Below are positions 1 through 11,300 of a DNA stretch of 64,000 nucleotides, piece after piece. The notes under the pieces are model-generated. The model was not told the DNA's origin, ran no database searches, and saw only the letters and a program-made list of their open reading frames with translations. The stretch is from Cardinalis cardinalis. Taxonomy: Eukaryota; Chordata; Aves; Passeriformes; Cardinalidae. A program made the position numbers and the translations under genes. The stretch spans positions 1,114,467-1,178,466 of the forward strand of contig JACDOX010000119.1 in assembly GCA_014549065.1 (NCBI GenBank). Direction: 5' to 3'. Within the stretch, counting starts at the first letter, position 1. Each line of letters begins with the position of its first letter.

Positions 1-49
1 CCTGTGCCAGGTGATGTGCACAGCCCTGCTGGCATCACTGCTGTTGAGT

Positions 50-190
50 TTTGTGTGGATCTTCAAAGAGACAAGAGCAGTTGTTTAAGCTGTAAAGTTG
101 TTTATTGCAGGAATACATCAGCCTCCAAGGTGAAGAGTTCAGAGTATTAAAGACTGCGCTAAAAGCTGTCTGGCACAGAGTCCCAGTGTT
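50..190 (-). mobile_element. Possible 3' end of a retroviral-type LTR (minus strand)
   Basis: Read on the minus strand, an AATAAA polyadenylation signal (near 104-109) is followed by about 55 bases that end in CA at position 50, like the R-U5 end of an LTR. I cannot find the opposite LTR edge, because the simple repeat starts at 219, and I see no target-site duplication. This is a weak inference from layout only; a chance AATAAA in A+T-rich DNA is the main alternative. Confidence 0.2.
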
Positions 191-218
191 CCCAGAAGCA
201 GCAGCAGCAGCTCCTAAA

Positions 219-532
219 CCTTCTTCTTCACCTTCTTCACCTTCTTCTTAACCTTCTTCTTCACCTTCTTCTTCTTCCTCACCTTCTTCTTCTTCTTCTT
301 CACCTTCTTCTTCTTCTTCACCTTTTTCTTAACCTTCTTCTTCTTCACCTTCTTCTTCTTCTTCTTCACCTTCTTCCCCTTCTTCACCTTCCTCACCTCC
401 TTCTTCTTCCTTCTTCTTCATTATTCTTCCTTCTTCTTCATTATTCTTCCTTCTTCTTCTTCCTTCTTCCTTCTTCCTTCTTCTTCCTTCTTCTTCATTC
501 TTCTTCATCTTCATCATCTTCATCTTCTTCTT
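219..532. repeat. Interrupted (TTC)n / (GAA)n polypyrimidine tract
   Basis: About 314 bases are almost pure pyrimidine on the + strand, built from CTTCTT and CTTCTTCAC units. The left part is punctuated by CAC and AAC. The right part contains repeated blocks with ATTATT (near 414-450) and ends in CATCTTCATCATC variants. On the minus strand this is a purine GAA/GGTGAAGAAG tract. The lysine- and glutamate-rich reading frames across it are artefacts of the triplet repeat. A tract this long with mirror symmetry can form triplex (H-DNA) in principle. A short (CAG)4 run lies just before it at about 198-210. Confidence 0.95.
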
Positions 533-540
533 GCACCCCA

Positions 541-968
541 ATACAGGGGCATTTTATTAATAAATCATCTATTTAGCTAACCCCAAGATTCTAAAACATT
601 TTTTCTGAACCTATTTGAGTTTGATTCTAATGTGTGAAAATAGGGTCAGTTTTTACTCAAAATCTATGTAAAGTTCTGTCTGTTCATGCAAACGGTTCTA
701 TCTAGAAATGTAAGCAATGTTCTACTATGTTCTCAATATGTCTGGAACAAAGTTAATTTTATGAAATGTAACACTAATACACTTTAAACTAGGTTTTAGG
801 GTTTTACTAGCTAACACAGTCTCTTAAGGCACTTAATATATATTTCTGCTTACTTAAAACTAAAACTTACATTCTTACTTCACATCTGTGTGGCTTAATA
901 TATTTTAGTTTCTCTGAAAGTTCTAATTCAATTTTTGTATTCCTTTCTTTCTATTTCATGCATTTCAG
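541..968. other. A+T-rich spacer, no gene seen
   Basis: This stretch has ordinary A+T-rich sequence with scattered ATTTA and TTTTA words and stops in every frame. The last 30 bases are pyrimidine-rich and form the putative splice acceptor of the candidate exon that starts at 969. Confidence 0.6.
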
Positions 969-1071
969 CAATACCAGCCCTGAGAGGCTCTGTCTGCTCA
1001 GGAGAAGGACCTGAATGTCTCTGCCTGGACCATTTACTTGACTCAAAACAATGGTTTAGCCTTCTGAGCAG
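969..1071 (+). other. Candidate exon, 103 bp, unverified
   Basis: A long pyrimidine tract (roughly 938-966) ends in TTTCAG, and the segment ends at GAGCAG followed by GTAAAG, so both splice sites fit the vertebrate consensus well. Between them exactly one frame is open (from 971). It gives 33 codons starting IPALRGSVCSGEG and ending DSKQWFSLLS, with two leftover bases at each end. The stretch is visibly more G+C-rich than its flanks. I do not recognise the peptide. A 100-bp open frame by itself is common by chance, so the case rests on the paired splice signals. It could equally be a noncoding-RNA exon or a coincidence. Confidence 0.3.
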
Positions 1072-2613
1072 GTAAAGATGAACAAAAAAAAGACCACCAC
1101 ACACAAAAAATAAGTTTACTTTCTTTACATGCTATTGCTTTAACAAGAACAATAGGAGAAAACATGTTACATATGACAGTAAAACAGACATATTATAGTA
1201 AAATTCCCCAGGCGGTAAATGTGGTTTTTGTTTCCTTAGGGTTCAAAAAATCTTCCAGATAAGACATTTTTTCCTCAGGATATGAAAATATTTTNCTTTT
1301 AAGCCAAACTTCAAATAATTTCCCTCAGGAAGTCAAACTTCTTTCCAGTTGTAAGATTCTGTTCAAGCCCTGTTATGCCAGGACNCATTAGAATATCACT
1401 TCCCCATATGTGAACACTATAATTTTCTGCTCAAACCCCTGCTTACTCAATTCCTTACATGCAACTAGATATTTTATTTTGATAGTGATCAATAACCCTT
1501 CATTGCTTTAATGTAACTTTAATGTAATTTTAAACCAACCATGAGAGGCAAAAATGCACTGCCTAAATTCCAAGCATATCTGTCAAGCTCCTTCCCACAA
1601 GAAAACTGAGCTCCTGCAGTCAGCAGAGCAGGTGCTCCTTTGCAGCTGTGTTCCTGCAGGGTTTGTAGGCAGGAGAGGGATGTGTATTAAATAGAAATAT
1701 ATTTATTGCATGGCAAATTGAAGCTGCTGCTGTGATCTGTTTGTAGTGGCAAAGGTGTGTGATTTATTATGGTGCTCAATGTTGTTTCAAGCATCGTGGC
1801 TGGTGCTGTGTACCAGAAAAGCCTGAATGATTGAATTTGTTATGCCACTTTTTAAAAAAGGAATGTAATTAATTCAACCAGAGAGAATTGGAATTTTCTG
1901 TTGTTTGTAGCTGGAAAGGACAGCACTAAAATCAGNGCAGTTGTAACAGGTTAGTTCCATTCTGTGTCCTGGCAGAAGTGTAGGTTCAGGTTCTNCCAGG
2001 AAAAGAGAGGAGCTGAGCTGATTTCTCTGCTGTTCTAAACCATGGTATTAATGATCTAAGGACANGAATGGCACTAGAAATTGTGATTGCAGGGATAGAA
2101 GGAAAAATTCAGAACTCTACTTTGGTATCCAAAGCAAGGAACTCCTGCAGCTGAGGTGCACAGTGCTGGTGAAACCTTTGAAAGATTTGATCAGGGGATG
2201 TGGAAGTTTAAATGGCACAAACAGATCAAAGAGAATTTCTCCATGTTTTGGGAGCTGCTATGTGAAAATGAACTAATAAAAACTGGCATGAACATACCTA
2301 CCAGTACAAGTTTAATTTAACAAAGAGCTGAACAAGACCAAGAAAATGTATTTAGGCATCAAGGTCACTTTAATTTAAGAAGTTTGCCACATTGGCCTGG
2401 GCANTGGGGAAATAAGAACAGCCACTGGAAAGGGAGAACCAAGAAATGCTTGCAAACCCAGATGGGCAGGCACCCAATGGCAGAGAGCAGCAAGGTTTGC
2501 CAATGATGCAATGCAAAGCTTGTAGCACACTGAANAAAGGTTGAGATTATTGGCATTTGGAATGCATTCATCACCAGTGTCCATCTGGGGCAAGCAGCAT
2601 CAATAATACTTGC
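1072..2613. other. Noncoding stretch, no gene seen
   Basis: I see no coding region, RNA gene or dispersed repeat here. A second pyrimidine-rich stretch ending in TTAG lies near 1228-1239 without a matching donor. Five or six isolated ambiguous bases fall in the stretch. The minus-strand ORF from 2757 down to 2365 is only protein-like in its upstream third, which is listed separately as a candidate exon. Confidence 0.5.
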
Positions 2614-2748
2614 CCTTGCTTGATTTAGAGTCTTCTCTAGTGACTGGAGCTTGGCTGCTGAGTTGCTGCTCTCTCTTCTGGCTGAATTCAAGCCTATGTG
2701 CAGCTCAGTTACAAGATTCTGAGCAGTCTCCCCAGCTTTATGAGTATC
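2614..2748 (-). other. Candidate coiled-coil-like exon, 135 bp, GC-AG type donor
   Basis: On the minus strand a T-rich tract is followed by GCGGCAG at 2749-2755, a fair splice acceptor. The next 135 bases are open for exactly 45 codons in phase 0, starting DTHKAGETAQNLVTEL and ending QSLEKTLNQAR. The peptide is rich in E, K, Q, N, S and A, with leucines spaced 3-4 residues apart (residues 34, 37 and 41), like a short coiled coil. The segment ends in AGG followed by GCAAGT, the consensus of the minor GC-AG donor class. Past this point the frame loses its coiled-coil character. I cannot assign it to a family. It could be a real exon, a decayed one, or chance. Confidence 0.3.
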
Positions 2749-5700
2749 CTGCCGCAATATTGAAAGGAAAAAAAAGTCTCTTTGGAATGTGCTATATTAT
2801 AAAATCCACAGCTGAAGGTGGTGGTTTTTTGAACACAACACTTTTCATCAAAATGTAGCTACTTTTTATTTTATTGCTTAGATTTGACCACAAGTTGTTC
2901 TGAATTTTTTATTTTCATTTATTGAGAGATGACAACACAGAAAAAGTTTCATACTTCTTTTTTTTTTTTTCTTTCTTTTTTTTTTTTTTTTGTGCCTAAT
3001 TCCACATCTGCATGTAGAAACTCAAGGCAAGTACTTGGAATGGCTGTTTTTTTTTGTCAAGATACATAGACCTGGAGGAATTAATTTCTTTTCTCATAGA
3101 GGAAAGCTGTCTGCTGCCTTGTATCTTTGCTGTGCAGTGGAATTCACTCCCAGTTTCTAGCCCAGAGGACAAGCAAACTTGAAAGTCTGGACCTGTTCAT
3201 TATGCATGCTGCCATTGTGCTTTTTAAAATTAAGTTGAAGTCTTGAATGCAGGTGGAAGTAACAACCACATTGATTTAATTTGTATCTCTAAGTTGTTCA
3301 GGCTATGTTGAAAATCCTCATGAATTCCCTCTGTGTTATTGCAGGTCTAGGAGGGACAATCTGAGGGCAATTTTCAGTGCCTTCTCCAGGTCCCCAGCAC
3401 CTGCTGCTCTCCAGATTTTAACAAAAAATTCTGTTTGCAGGTCCCCTCCTGTCAGGCATCACGAGCTGCACTCACCAAGCTGAGCCCCACACCACACACC
3501 TTGAGATTTTGTTATGCATCTGCTGTCTGATATCAAAAGATAAAAAACCCTTACAACCATGTTAAAGTGGTAAGATAAAAAAGCAGCTCTTTGTTGGGAG
3601 CTCCCAGGTGAATCTGCAATTACAGGCTATGGGCACACTCAGTGTCGGATTTCTACAATTTTTGTAAGTTTAACAAATTATCATATCTAACAAATATTGT
3701 CCAATTAGAAGAGCAGTTGGTTAGGTAATTTTCCCCCCAGATACTGCCCACTGGAGTTGGTCCAGGGCTTCTTTGCCCCATTTATTGTTGTTTCCCAGAT
3801 TGGAAAACAAAATGTTCTTTCTGTGGGACCTCTTCTTGAAAATANGACTAAATGGTATTTCAGGAATGTGTTGGAAGGTTAGCTGATTACTCTAAGAGAA
3901 AAANACCAGGATCTGTATAACCACATATTAATAGTCTACAGAGCTATGAAAAANGTGTAAAAGCTGAAACCTTTAGGCATCACATCCAATTGCACAAGAT
4001 GGGAGGTGGGGGCCAGGCTTGNTGTGTCCAGGGGCTGAACAGGTCTGTGCAGTTTCTGTGCTCACTGAAATCCCACAGCAGCTCCTGGAAAGCCTCCCCT
4101 TACCCTGGGAGATGCCTGTGTTGTGCCCACGCTGAGCAAAGCTGCAGGTGTGCCCCTCCTGCCCCCACTGCCCACCCATTGCAACACCAAGTGATGTGAT
4201 AACAGCAATTGTGTGCTTCTCTTTGCTCCCCCTGAACATCTGTTCCAGCCTTTCTAGCGCAGCATGAGAGAGCATTATCCTGGTTTTAGGGCTTCTCTGG
4301 CTCGTACAGCATCAGGAATCCCAGGCATCGGTGTGCTCCCTCTGCAGCAAACCCACTGCAGGTTTTTTTGTGTCCCTCACTCCCACGGGCTCATCTCACA
4401 CCATCCCAGCTGCACATCTGGGGAGTTGCACAGTTATTTATTGCCCTGTGGAGGAACCAGCTGACCTAATCACTCTGGGCTTTGTGATTCATGTGAAGAA
4501 TNGTAGCTGGTGTCAGCCAGAAAAGAAACATCCCAAGCTTTGAGCAAATTTCCATTAAAATAAGTCTTTTTGTATTATGACATTTATTTCATGAAACATT
4601 AACTTCATTTTCTGCAGACTGTTCTAACATTTTGAGTTAAAGGTTTTCTCTCACTTTTGCATTACTAGATAACTATAATAATGCAGGGCATATCATAAAG
4701 TTTGCAGAGAGCTGTACGTCTGAAACTGTTACAGTTCAAAAATAGAAAAGAAACAAAGTCCAAAGAGAAAACTGTCAGTGAAAATTGGTAGCAATTGGAT
4801 ATGTATGTAAATTACAAAAACTAATCTACCAAGATTCATAGGGCAAATAACTCCAGCTACTATTACTTGGCACCAAATAAAAACATTTCATTGAAAGTGC
4901 AGCTGCTAGAGAAATGAACTGATAAACATAAATTGAACATAAATGGCTGCAGGCAAACTGGAGTAGCAAACAGAAAAGGGACGGGGAAAAAAAATATTGT
5001 TTGCATACATGTGTGTGCCTGTGTACAGAGTGTTGTACTCATGTAAACATCTGAGAATCTTAGACATGGAGGGGATTGTCAAGGATCCCCAGCCCAGAAA
5101 ATTTCCCAGGTGGAAAACCCCCAGTCACTCTCCCCAGGAATGGAGCCACACCTGGCTGCAGGTGAGGAAGTGTGTCCAGAACANGGTTTTTCTGCTGGTC
5201 TGGAGATGCTGACCATGATCAATGATAAAAAGGATGGAAGGATAAAATCAGGCTCTGATTTTCATGCCTTGCTGACNGATAAATTTAATACTTTAGGCTG
5301 TTGTGTAAGAATTTATGTAAAGTCTCAGGTCAAAACCTGATGTAATTTTTAGGAATTTAAACATGAAATTACTCATTATTCCCAATAGTAAGGGTAAAAA
5401 CTGAGATTATACTTTATCCCTCCTCCCCTTCNATTCTAGTCTCAGAGTCCCAGCTAGGTATATCTTTCAATTAATTCCCTTCCNTAAGGACACCCAGTAA
5501 TAAACACCAAACCCACATATCAATTAGTGAACACCAAAAACCCATATAAAGCCATGTAGATGCATATGCACAGATAAACTCCCCTCCTCCTTTCAGGCAT
5601 ATAAATGCCTTAAATCATTCTCTGCAGTTTCCTAGGAGCCACACTCCAGATGTGGTATTTAAGAGTGAATGTGGCTAACGTTTATTAGACTTGAACTGTA

Positions 5701-6530
5701 TTGTGGGTAATTGTCCAGTAATAACCTTTGGTAAATTATATGAAGCCTTTACTTTACTTAACAGGGAAGGCAGGCTCCCCAAACTCTAATATTATCATCA
5801 TTCAAGATAATGAGCAACACAAACCATTCTATTACCAATCTAAAAGCAATAAATGTCAAAGTAAAGAACTATGCAATATTCTGGCCTGGAAGAACAAAGG
5901 ACAAAAGTAATGATAATGCCTTTTTATATTTGCAGTCTATTATATCATGCATAACNAATGACCCTGTAATTGTAGACATTGTTATTTCAACAGGTTGTGA
6001 AGGGAAGATGCTGGGAGTGGAAAGGGAGTGTTTTGAATGCTGCCCAAAAAATGCTGTAGGGGTGGTAAATTGGAATGCTTGACGATTTATCTGAATTTTA
6101 TCCTGCTGGATTATTCTGAAGCTGTTTTGCTTACCACCCCAGTCATCTGGTGCAGTGTGACACCAAATGCTTGCAGCACTGATGGCTTTTCCAGTGACTT
6201 GGTGACAGCCCCAGCCCTCCTCTGACATGAGCAATAGCAGGAGCAAGAATGCCATTTCAAACACAGCTGATTGATTTATGGAGATTTCTAATTTGAGCAT
6301 TTACAGGCCATTCAGAGGTCACACAGTGTTTGGGCTGTAATCCATTCCATAATCCATTCATTATGAGCTGCTACAAATAAAGGGGNTCTGTGCCTACTGC
6401 TCAGCATGTGGTGCTATAGTTCAGGTGCTCCTGGGTTTCTGCAGTGACTTCACTTTGGGCTATCCTGGTTTAATTTTCTTTTGTAAACAAAAGCAGAAGC
6501 TAGTAAGCTATTTGATGAGCATTCAGAGNA
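2749..6530. other. Noncoding stretch with weak ORFs
   Basis: A T-rich run (2955-2991) is the only clear simple repeat. The minus-strand ORF 3973-4275 contains a good GTAAGG donor near 4100 but no convincing acceptor. The + strand has a GTGAGG donor at 5161 preceded by a CCCCAG acceptor only 24 bases upstream. The minus-strand ORF 5869-6300 contains an internal methionine followed by six leucines that resembles a signal peptide, but the rest shows no domain. I do not consider any of these supported genes. Confidence 0.5.
2955..2991. repeat. Poly-T rich run
   Basis: Two runs of T, of 12 or more bases each, are joined by CTTTC. I see no recognisable retroposon body on the downstream side, so this is annotated only as low-complexity sequence. 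Confidence 0.85.
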
Positions 6531-6575
6531 ATTTTTTATAAGTTGGGGGAGCAAAATTTTATAAGTTGGGGGAGC
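6531..6575. repeat. Direct tandem duplication, about 22 bp, two copies
   Basis: Two nearly identical copies, at 6531-6552 and 6556-6575, share the core TTTTATAAGTTGGGGGAGC. They differ by two T residues at the start and are separated by three A residues. The near identity suggests a recent slippage-type duplication. Confidence 0.85.
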
Positions 6576-8156
6576 CAGAAACTTGGGAAGCCAATGGATC
6601 AGCTACATCTGTGAAAGTAGGATAGTTCTGACTTTCTTGCACTTTATATTCATTGCCTATTTTGAGAAAAGCATTTTATTAAAAAAATGCTGTCTCTTAG
6701 CTCACACATACTTCATACCAGTGTGTCTGCAAAGGAAACCATTCACTAAAAGAAAAATTTAAATGGCTCTACTCTCTGTGGTTGAAAGAACTGATTCGTG
6801 CAGCTTTGATGAAGGCAATTAGCACATGTGGCAATTATCCTTTAGATCTNATTCACCAACATGCACAGCCAAATTCTGATACCAGGTACCCAGGTCTGAA
6901 GTCAATTCATCCATCCTGCTTTCTACACTTGTGGACATGATGAGTAGGANTTAGCTGAAAGGGGAATAGTTGAGAGCTCTTGGTCCAGAAATGAAGCCTT
7001 TGCTGCCTTATATGGGACTTCTATGACTTCTTTGGGCAAGGTGTAAAATATGATATTAAACTGAACTAACNTTGCTTGTATTTCCCTTATTAAGCTGGTT
7101 TAACAAGTTGCCTTTGTTGTATAATTGTTGTTCATGAGGTCACATAACCACCTCAAAATTGCATCTGCTGTGTTTGNCAGAGAGAAAATAGGTGTCCAGA
7201 ACAAAGCTGTAAAATTTAGGTTATTTGTACTGCTGCTGAAGAGAAGGGACTGGAAAAACCAAGCAGCAAGCAGTTATTTTACGTAACTTTCTTTTCTCAA
7301 GGAAGACAAATGATGAAACTTCTCAATATTTGCATTTTCCCCATCAGCATAAATCCCAAACCTGTCAATGAGTGGCAGGGGNTGGCAGTGCCTGTCACAT
7401 CTCTGCTTTTGGAAAAGATCAGAACCCTGATGGCACAGCCATACTGCAGTTTCCATAGCAGATCTCAGACAAGATGTTCCCCAGGAGAGTTTTTTGATAT
7501 CACCATTTTTCAGGTGAGTTCCATGGTGATGATCACAGCTTGTGTTGTGTTTTATTTTNGCTCCTTCTTCCCCGTATCTAAATGTGTGTTATGCGTTTAT
7601 CTACACCTTCATCTGTTTCTGTTTGTCTGCAATTTTATCTGGTAGCATCTGTGAGTGGTAGTTTTGTATAATAACATGAATATAAGTGAAANCAACAGTT
7701 GGGTTTAAGGGCTGTGTTCAGCAAGAAGAGGAGTTTTGGATGACTCCAACTATGGANTGACTGCTGGTGTGTGAAGAGGGATTTTGTTGAACAATTCTAG
7801 ATATCAAGATTATCATCCTCTTTTCCTGGGATACTGCAGAAAAGAAACTTAGCTCCTTTCAGTCTGAAAAAAAAGAGTCATCATATTTCCAACAGAATTG
7901 TATTTTGGCTCACTGTGCCCCATCCCAAATGGCATTTGGTTGCTTATCAGACTTTGTCAAGTTCTGAAACAGTTCAGGAAAGAACATATGTGAACCCACC
8001 CTCAGGGAAAAATGTAAATGTTAATGCTGCCACCGAGCTGGGAGCAAGATAAGTGACAATGTCCAAGATAGTCAGGAGAAAATAATTAGATAAATTGCTA
8101 TGAAATTANTTATACACTGAGTTTTAATTCCCAAACTGAGTGGGAGGCCACAGGAA
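6576..8156. other. Noncoding stretch, no gene seen
   Basis: There is a consensus CAG/GTGAGT donor at 7513/7514 on the + strand, but no pyrimidine-rich acceptor is positioned to define an exon. The overlapping ORF 7310-7645 has no recognisable content. Ambiguous bases occur about every 200 bases. Confidence 0.5.
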
Positions 8157-8350
8157 TGTCCCAAGTATCAGTCTGAAGGCAGAAGCGTAACCGCAAAGGT
8201 TTATTATGAATGGATGGAGTTCTTTGGCGTGGTGGAGAGATTTAGATCTGCCTAAAAAAGTTTGGATGCAGGCTGGCACACACCTACTAAATCTAGCACC
8301 TGGGAGCCCAGCATGTGCTGTGATCTGTGCAGTGCTCCTCTTGCAGCAAT
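8157..8350 (-). mobile_element. Possible LTR 3' part (minus strand)
   Basis: On the minus strand AATAAA (about 8199-8204) is followed by a relatively CpG-rich segment (TTTGCGGTTACGC) and then GGGACA ending at 8157. This is like the R-U5 end of an ERV LTR and unlike its CpG-poor surroundings. The upstream edge is uncertain and I found no clear target-site duplication. The family cannot be named from sequence alone. Confidence 0.25.
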
Positions 8351-11300
8351 AAAACAGGGGAAATTTGCAGAAGACTTGAAATGAATTGAAAAAAGCCCAG
8401 ACAAACTGCTCAATGAGCTGCTCTGCCTATCTCATCCTCAGGCAAATGGTAATGGAGAGTATTTTTTTATGGCATTTTGCACATTAATAGTNGATTCTGA
8501 GGTATTTTCTGCACCTTGGAGATGGAGAGCATGTGTTTGAAGGGATTTGCATGGAATAACAGTGCAGGGTCTTGTGGGACTTCCACAATTTCAAATAATC
8601 TCGTCACATATATTCTGGAAGGAAGTGCTAATTAAAAGTGTAAAAAAACATATGTTGTATTTGTGAAGCTGCTATCCAAAGCTGTATTGCTGCATCTGTT
8701 CTGCATTGCAATTAGTCATAGTTAAATCAGAAAATAAGATATCTGAGCTCTGCACTCCTAAAACTGCAAATCCCTCCCCCACAAAAAAGCAGGCACAGTT
8801 CACCTGTAATGCAGAAGTGGGAAAAGTAAAATATCAGCCCATAAACAGAATGCAGGGGTCCATTGTGTTCCAGTGTTACTAAAATTTATTACAAGAAATT
8901 ATTAAAAAAATATAATCTTATTAGTGGAAAACCACTATTAATATTAGGAAAAAAGTAGTATGAAATAAAGGGGATTTTTCTGTGTTGATTTTCTGACTTG
9001 TGGCCCATCTTACATCTTAACTTAGAACTTANAGTGGTACAATGATTTTCTATGGCATCCAAAATCAGCACTCTCCACTGATCTACCCACAGAAGCCACA
9101 GGAGTAGAAAGNAGGAGAAAATCCACTTTGATCCAGCATCTTCTTAATGGCTGTTCACAGTTTTGAAATATGAAAGGACAGTAATGCTGATTTTTTTTTT
9201 TCATTTTAGCCCTTTAGTTGCTATGTATTTACTCTGGGCTTGACAANAATTCTTGGTGCTTAATTTTGTTTGTAGGATTATTTCTGAATCTTTTATTCAT
9301 GAAAAATTATTTTCTACCTCAGGAAGACAGGGAATTCTAACACAGATGGGGCCCAGGCTTCAGGGAAAACAGGTGACCTTCCCAGAAAGTGCCTGAATTT
9401 CCCATTTCCAGTACANTTTATCACTAGGCAGTGTTCCAGTTCCATGGGCATAAAATACACTGTAGAACTCCCAAACAAATAATGGGAAAGTGCCTATACA
9501 ATAGTGGTTTTTTATTAATGTGAATTTAGCACTAAATATGCCTGATATTATCTTATTTTCTGCTCTTATTAGAGGCTTATGGGATGCTCCTCATCAATAA
9601 CGTTCCAGAGCCCCATACTTATAATTAGAGCTGGGTAAATTATTCATTCCAAACAATATTTATCATAAATTTATGCTCTCCATTTCCTGGAAAAGGACTA
9701 CTTGTTTTTATGCTAATTGGGTAGGACAGCCTGCTGCTTTCTAAGGGCTCTCAATTTTGGGGTTANAAGGTCCACCTATGATTTTTTACCCCAAGTCTTT
9801 TGTTTTCCCTCAGAGATGGTGGGGAATGTTACTCCTCATTATTTGCCTGGTAACTGCTGAAGCAAAGGAGAGGTTTCTGAAGGTGTGACCTTTCTGTGGA
9901 GGGAAATATCTTATTTCAGAGTAGCTCNCAACAAATTGATTTGTCATTCATACACACTTGTGGTTCACTGGCGCTGTTCTGTTCTGGGCCAAGCAAGCCT
10001 CATGAATATTATTCACTGTGGTCTGAGCACCTCCTTTTGAGGTCAGCCAAGCTTTTTTTGGCTCTGGCTTCCAGAGTGTGTGTAAACTCATCTGAGCTCA
10101 TCTGAGCTGAGCTGTTAGGAGGTGTTAATATGGTCTGGCAGCTTGCCTGCTGAATCCCATGGGGCNGGAAGCTGCGGCTTTCTCTGGATCCGCTCATGCA
10201 CTCAGTTGAGTTCTGGGCTGCAGAATGNGCTGTGATTTATCCCTGGAGGTCAGCTCAGCTCCCCTCAGCCACTTGTTCCTCCCCACTGGGATGGGGTAGA
10301 GAACTCCAAGGGTAAAAGGGAGAGAATTTGTGAATTGGGATCAGGGCAGCCTGATAGGTAAAGCAAAGCAAAGGAATTCCTTCATCTTNCCGTGGTTCAG
10401 CCATCCCCAGGAGAGCAGGGCTCCCTCCCATGGAAAGGTGCCTTGCGATCAAGATTACCAAGCTCTGAACATCATCTCTTCCTTCTTCCTCCAGTTTTTG
10501 TTGCTCAGAAAGGTCTGGGATNTCCCTGTGGTCATTTGGGGTCAGCTGTGCTGGCAGGATGGTGTGAGGAACAGAAAAAGCCTCGTGGTTGTGTGAGCAA
10601 TAACTAAAACACCACAAATCCAAACTGCGGCCCCACCAAGTCACCAGGAAGAGAAAACATCGTGCCCTCATTCTTGTCCTGCTCAGTAATGCTCATCTCT
10701 GACCCTGTGGTACAGTTTTAGTGGTTGGCCATTGTCTTTCCTCCTTTTTTTTGATATGGCAGGGGTTTCAAATAAGAGGAATTTTTGGGGGTTGATTCCA
10801 TGGTGCCTGCAGGGAAGCTGCTCCTATGCTCAACAGTGAATCTCGAGCATTGTCTCAAATAAAAGGAAAATGAGATTTCCTTAGAGAGGAGATAAGAAAG
10901 GCCCAGGTTTCGTGTTTGTACACATAAATTTACAGTAAGAGTGCANTGTAGTTTAAACTGTTAAAATACACAGAGTATTGTAAAGAAAATAGAANTAACC
11001 AAGCCTTTAAGAAAATTGCTCTGTGGTGGGGGCTGATTGTATTCCCCTGATTTGTGAATAGATTTTTCTTGCAATCTTTGCAGAATGTCACAAAGTGGGT
11101 CTGAAATGGTTTTTGGTACTGATAAAAGGATAGGGATTTTTTTGGTTGTTTGTTTTTTGGTTTTTTGTTTTTTTTTTTAATTATCTTATGTAAAATCCAT
11201 GTAAATTTTTCAGCTTGTACATCTTTCCTAATCATCCACTTTTTTCATCAAAACTATCAATTGCCAAAAAAGCAAAGCAAGCTAATCTGACATTTTCATT

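Noticed and set aside
214..541. Lysine/valine- and glutamate-rich reading frames on the minus strand
   Set aside because: They are the direct translation of the GAA/TTC repeat; no start context, domain or non-repeat sequence supports a protein.
5869..6300. Minus-strand ORF of 143 codons with an internal leucine run after methionine, like a signal peptide
   Set aside because: The hydrophobic stretch comes from a TGCTCCTGCTATTGCTC run, the rest has no motif, and frames of this length are expected by chance in 64 kb.
7310..7645. + strand ORF with a perfect CAG/GTGAGT donor at 7513
   Set aside because: No pyrimidine-rich acceptor in a suitable position and no recognisable peptide.
10255..10671. 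138-codon minus-strand ORF
   Set aside because: Overlaps open frames on the + strand and contains ambiguous bases; composition follows local G+C rather than a protein family.
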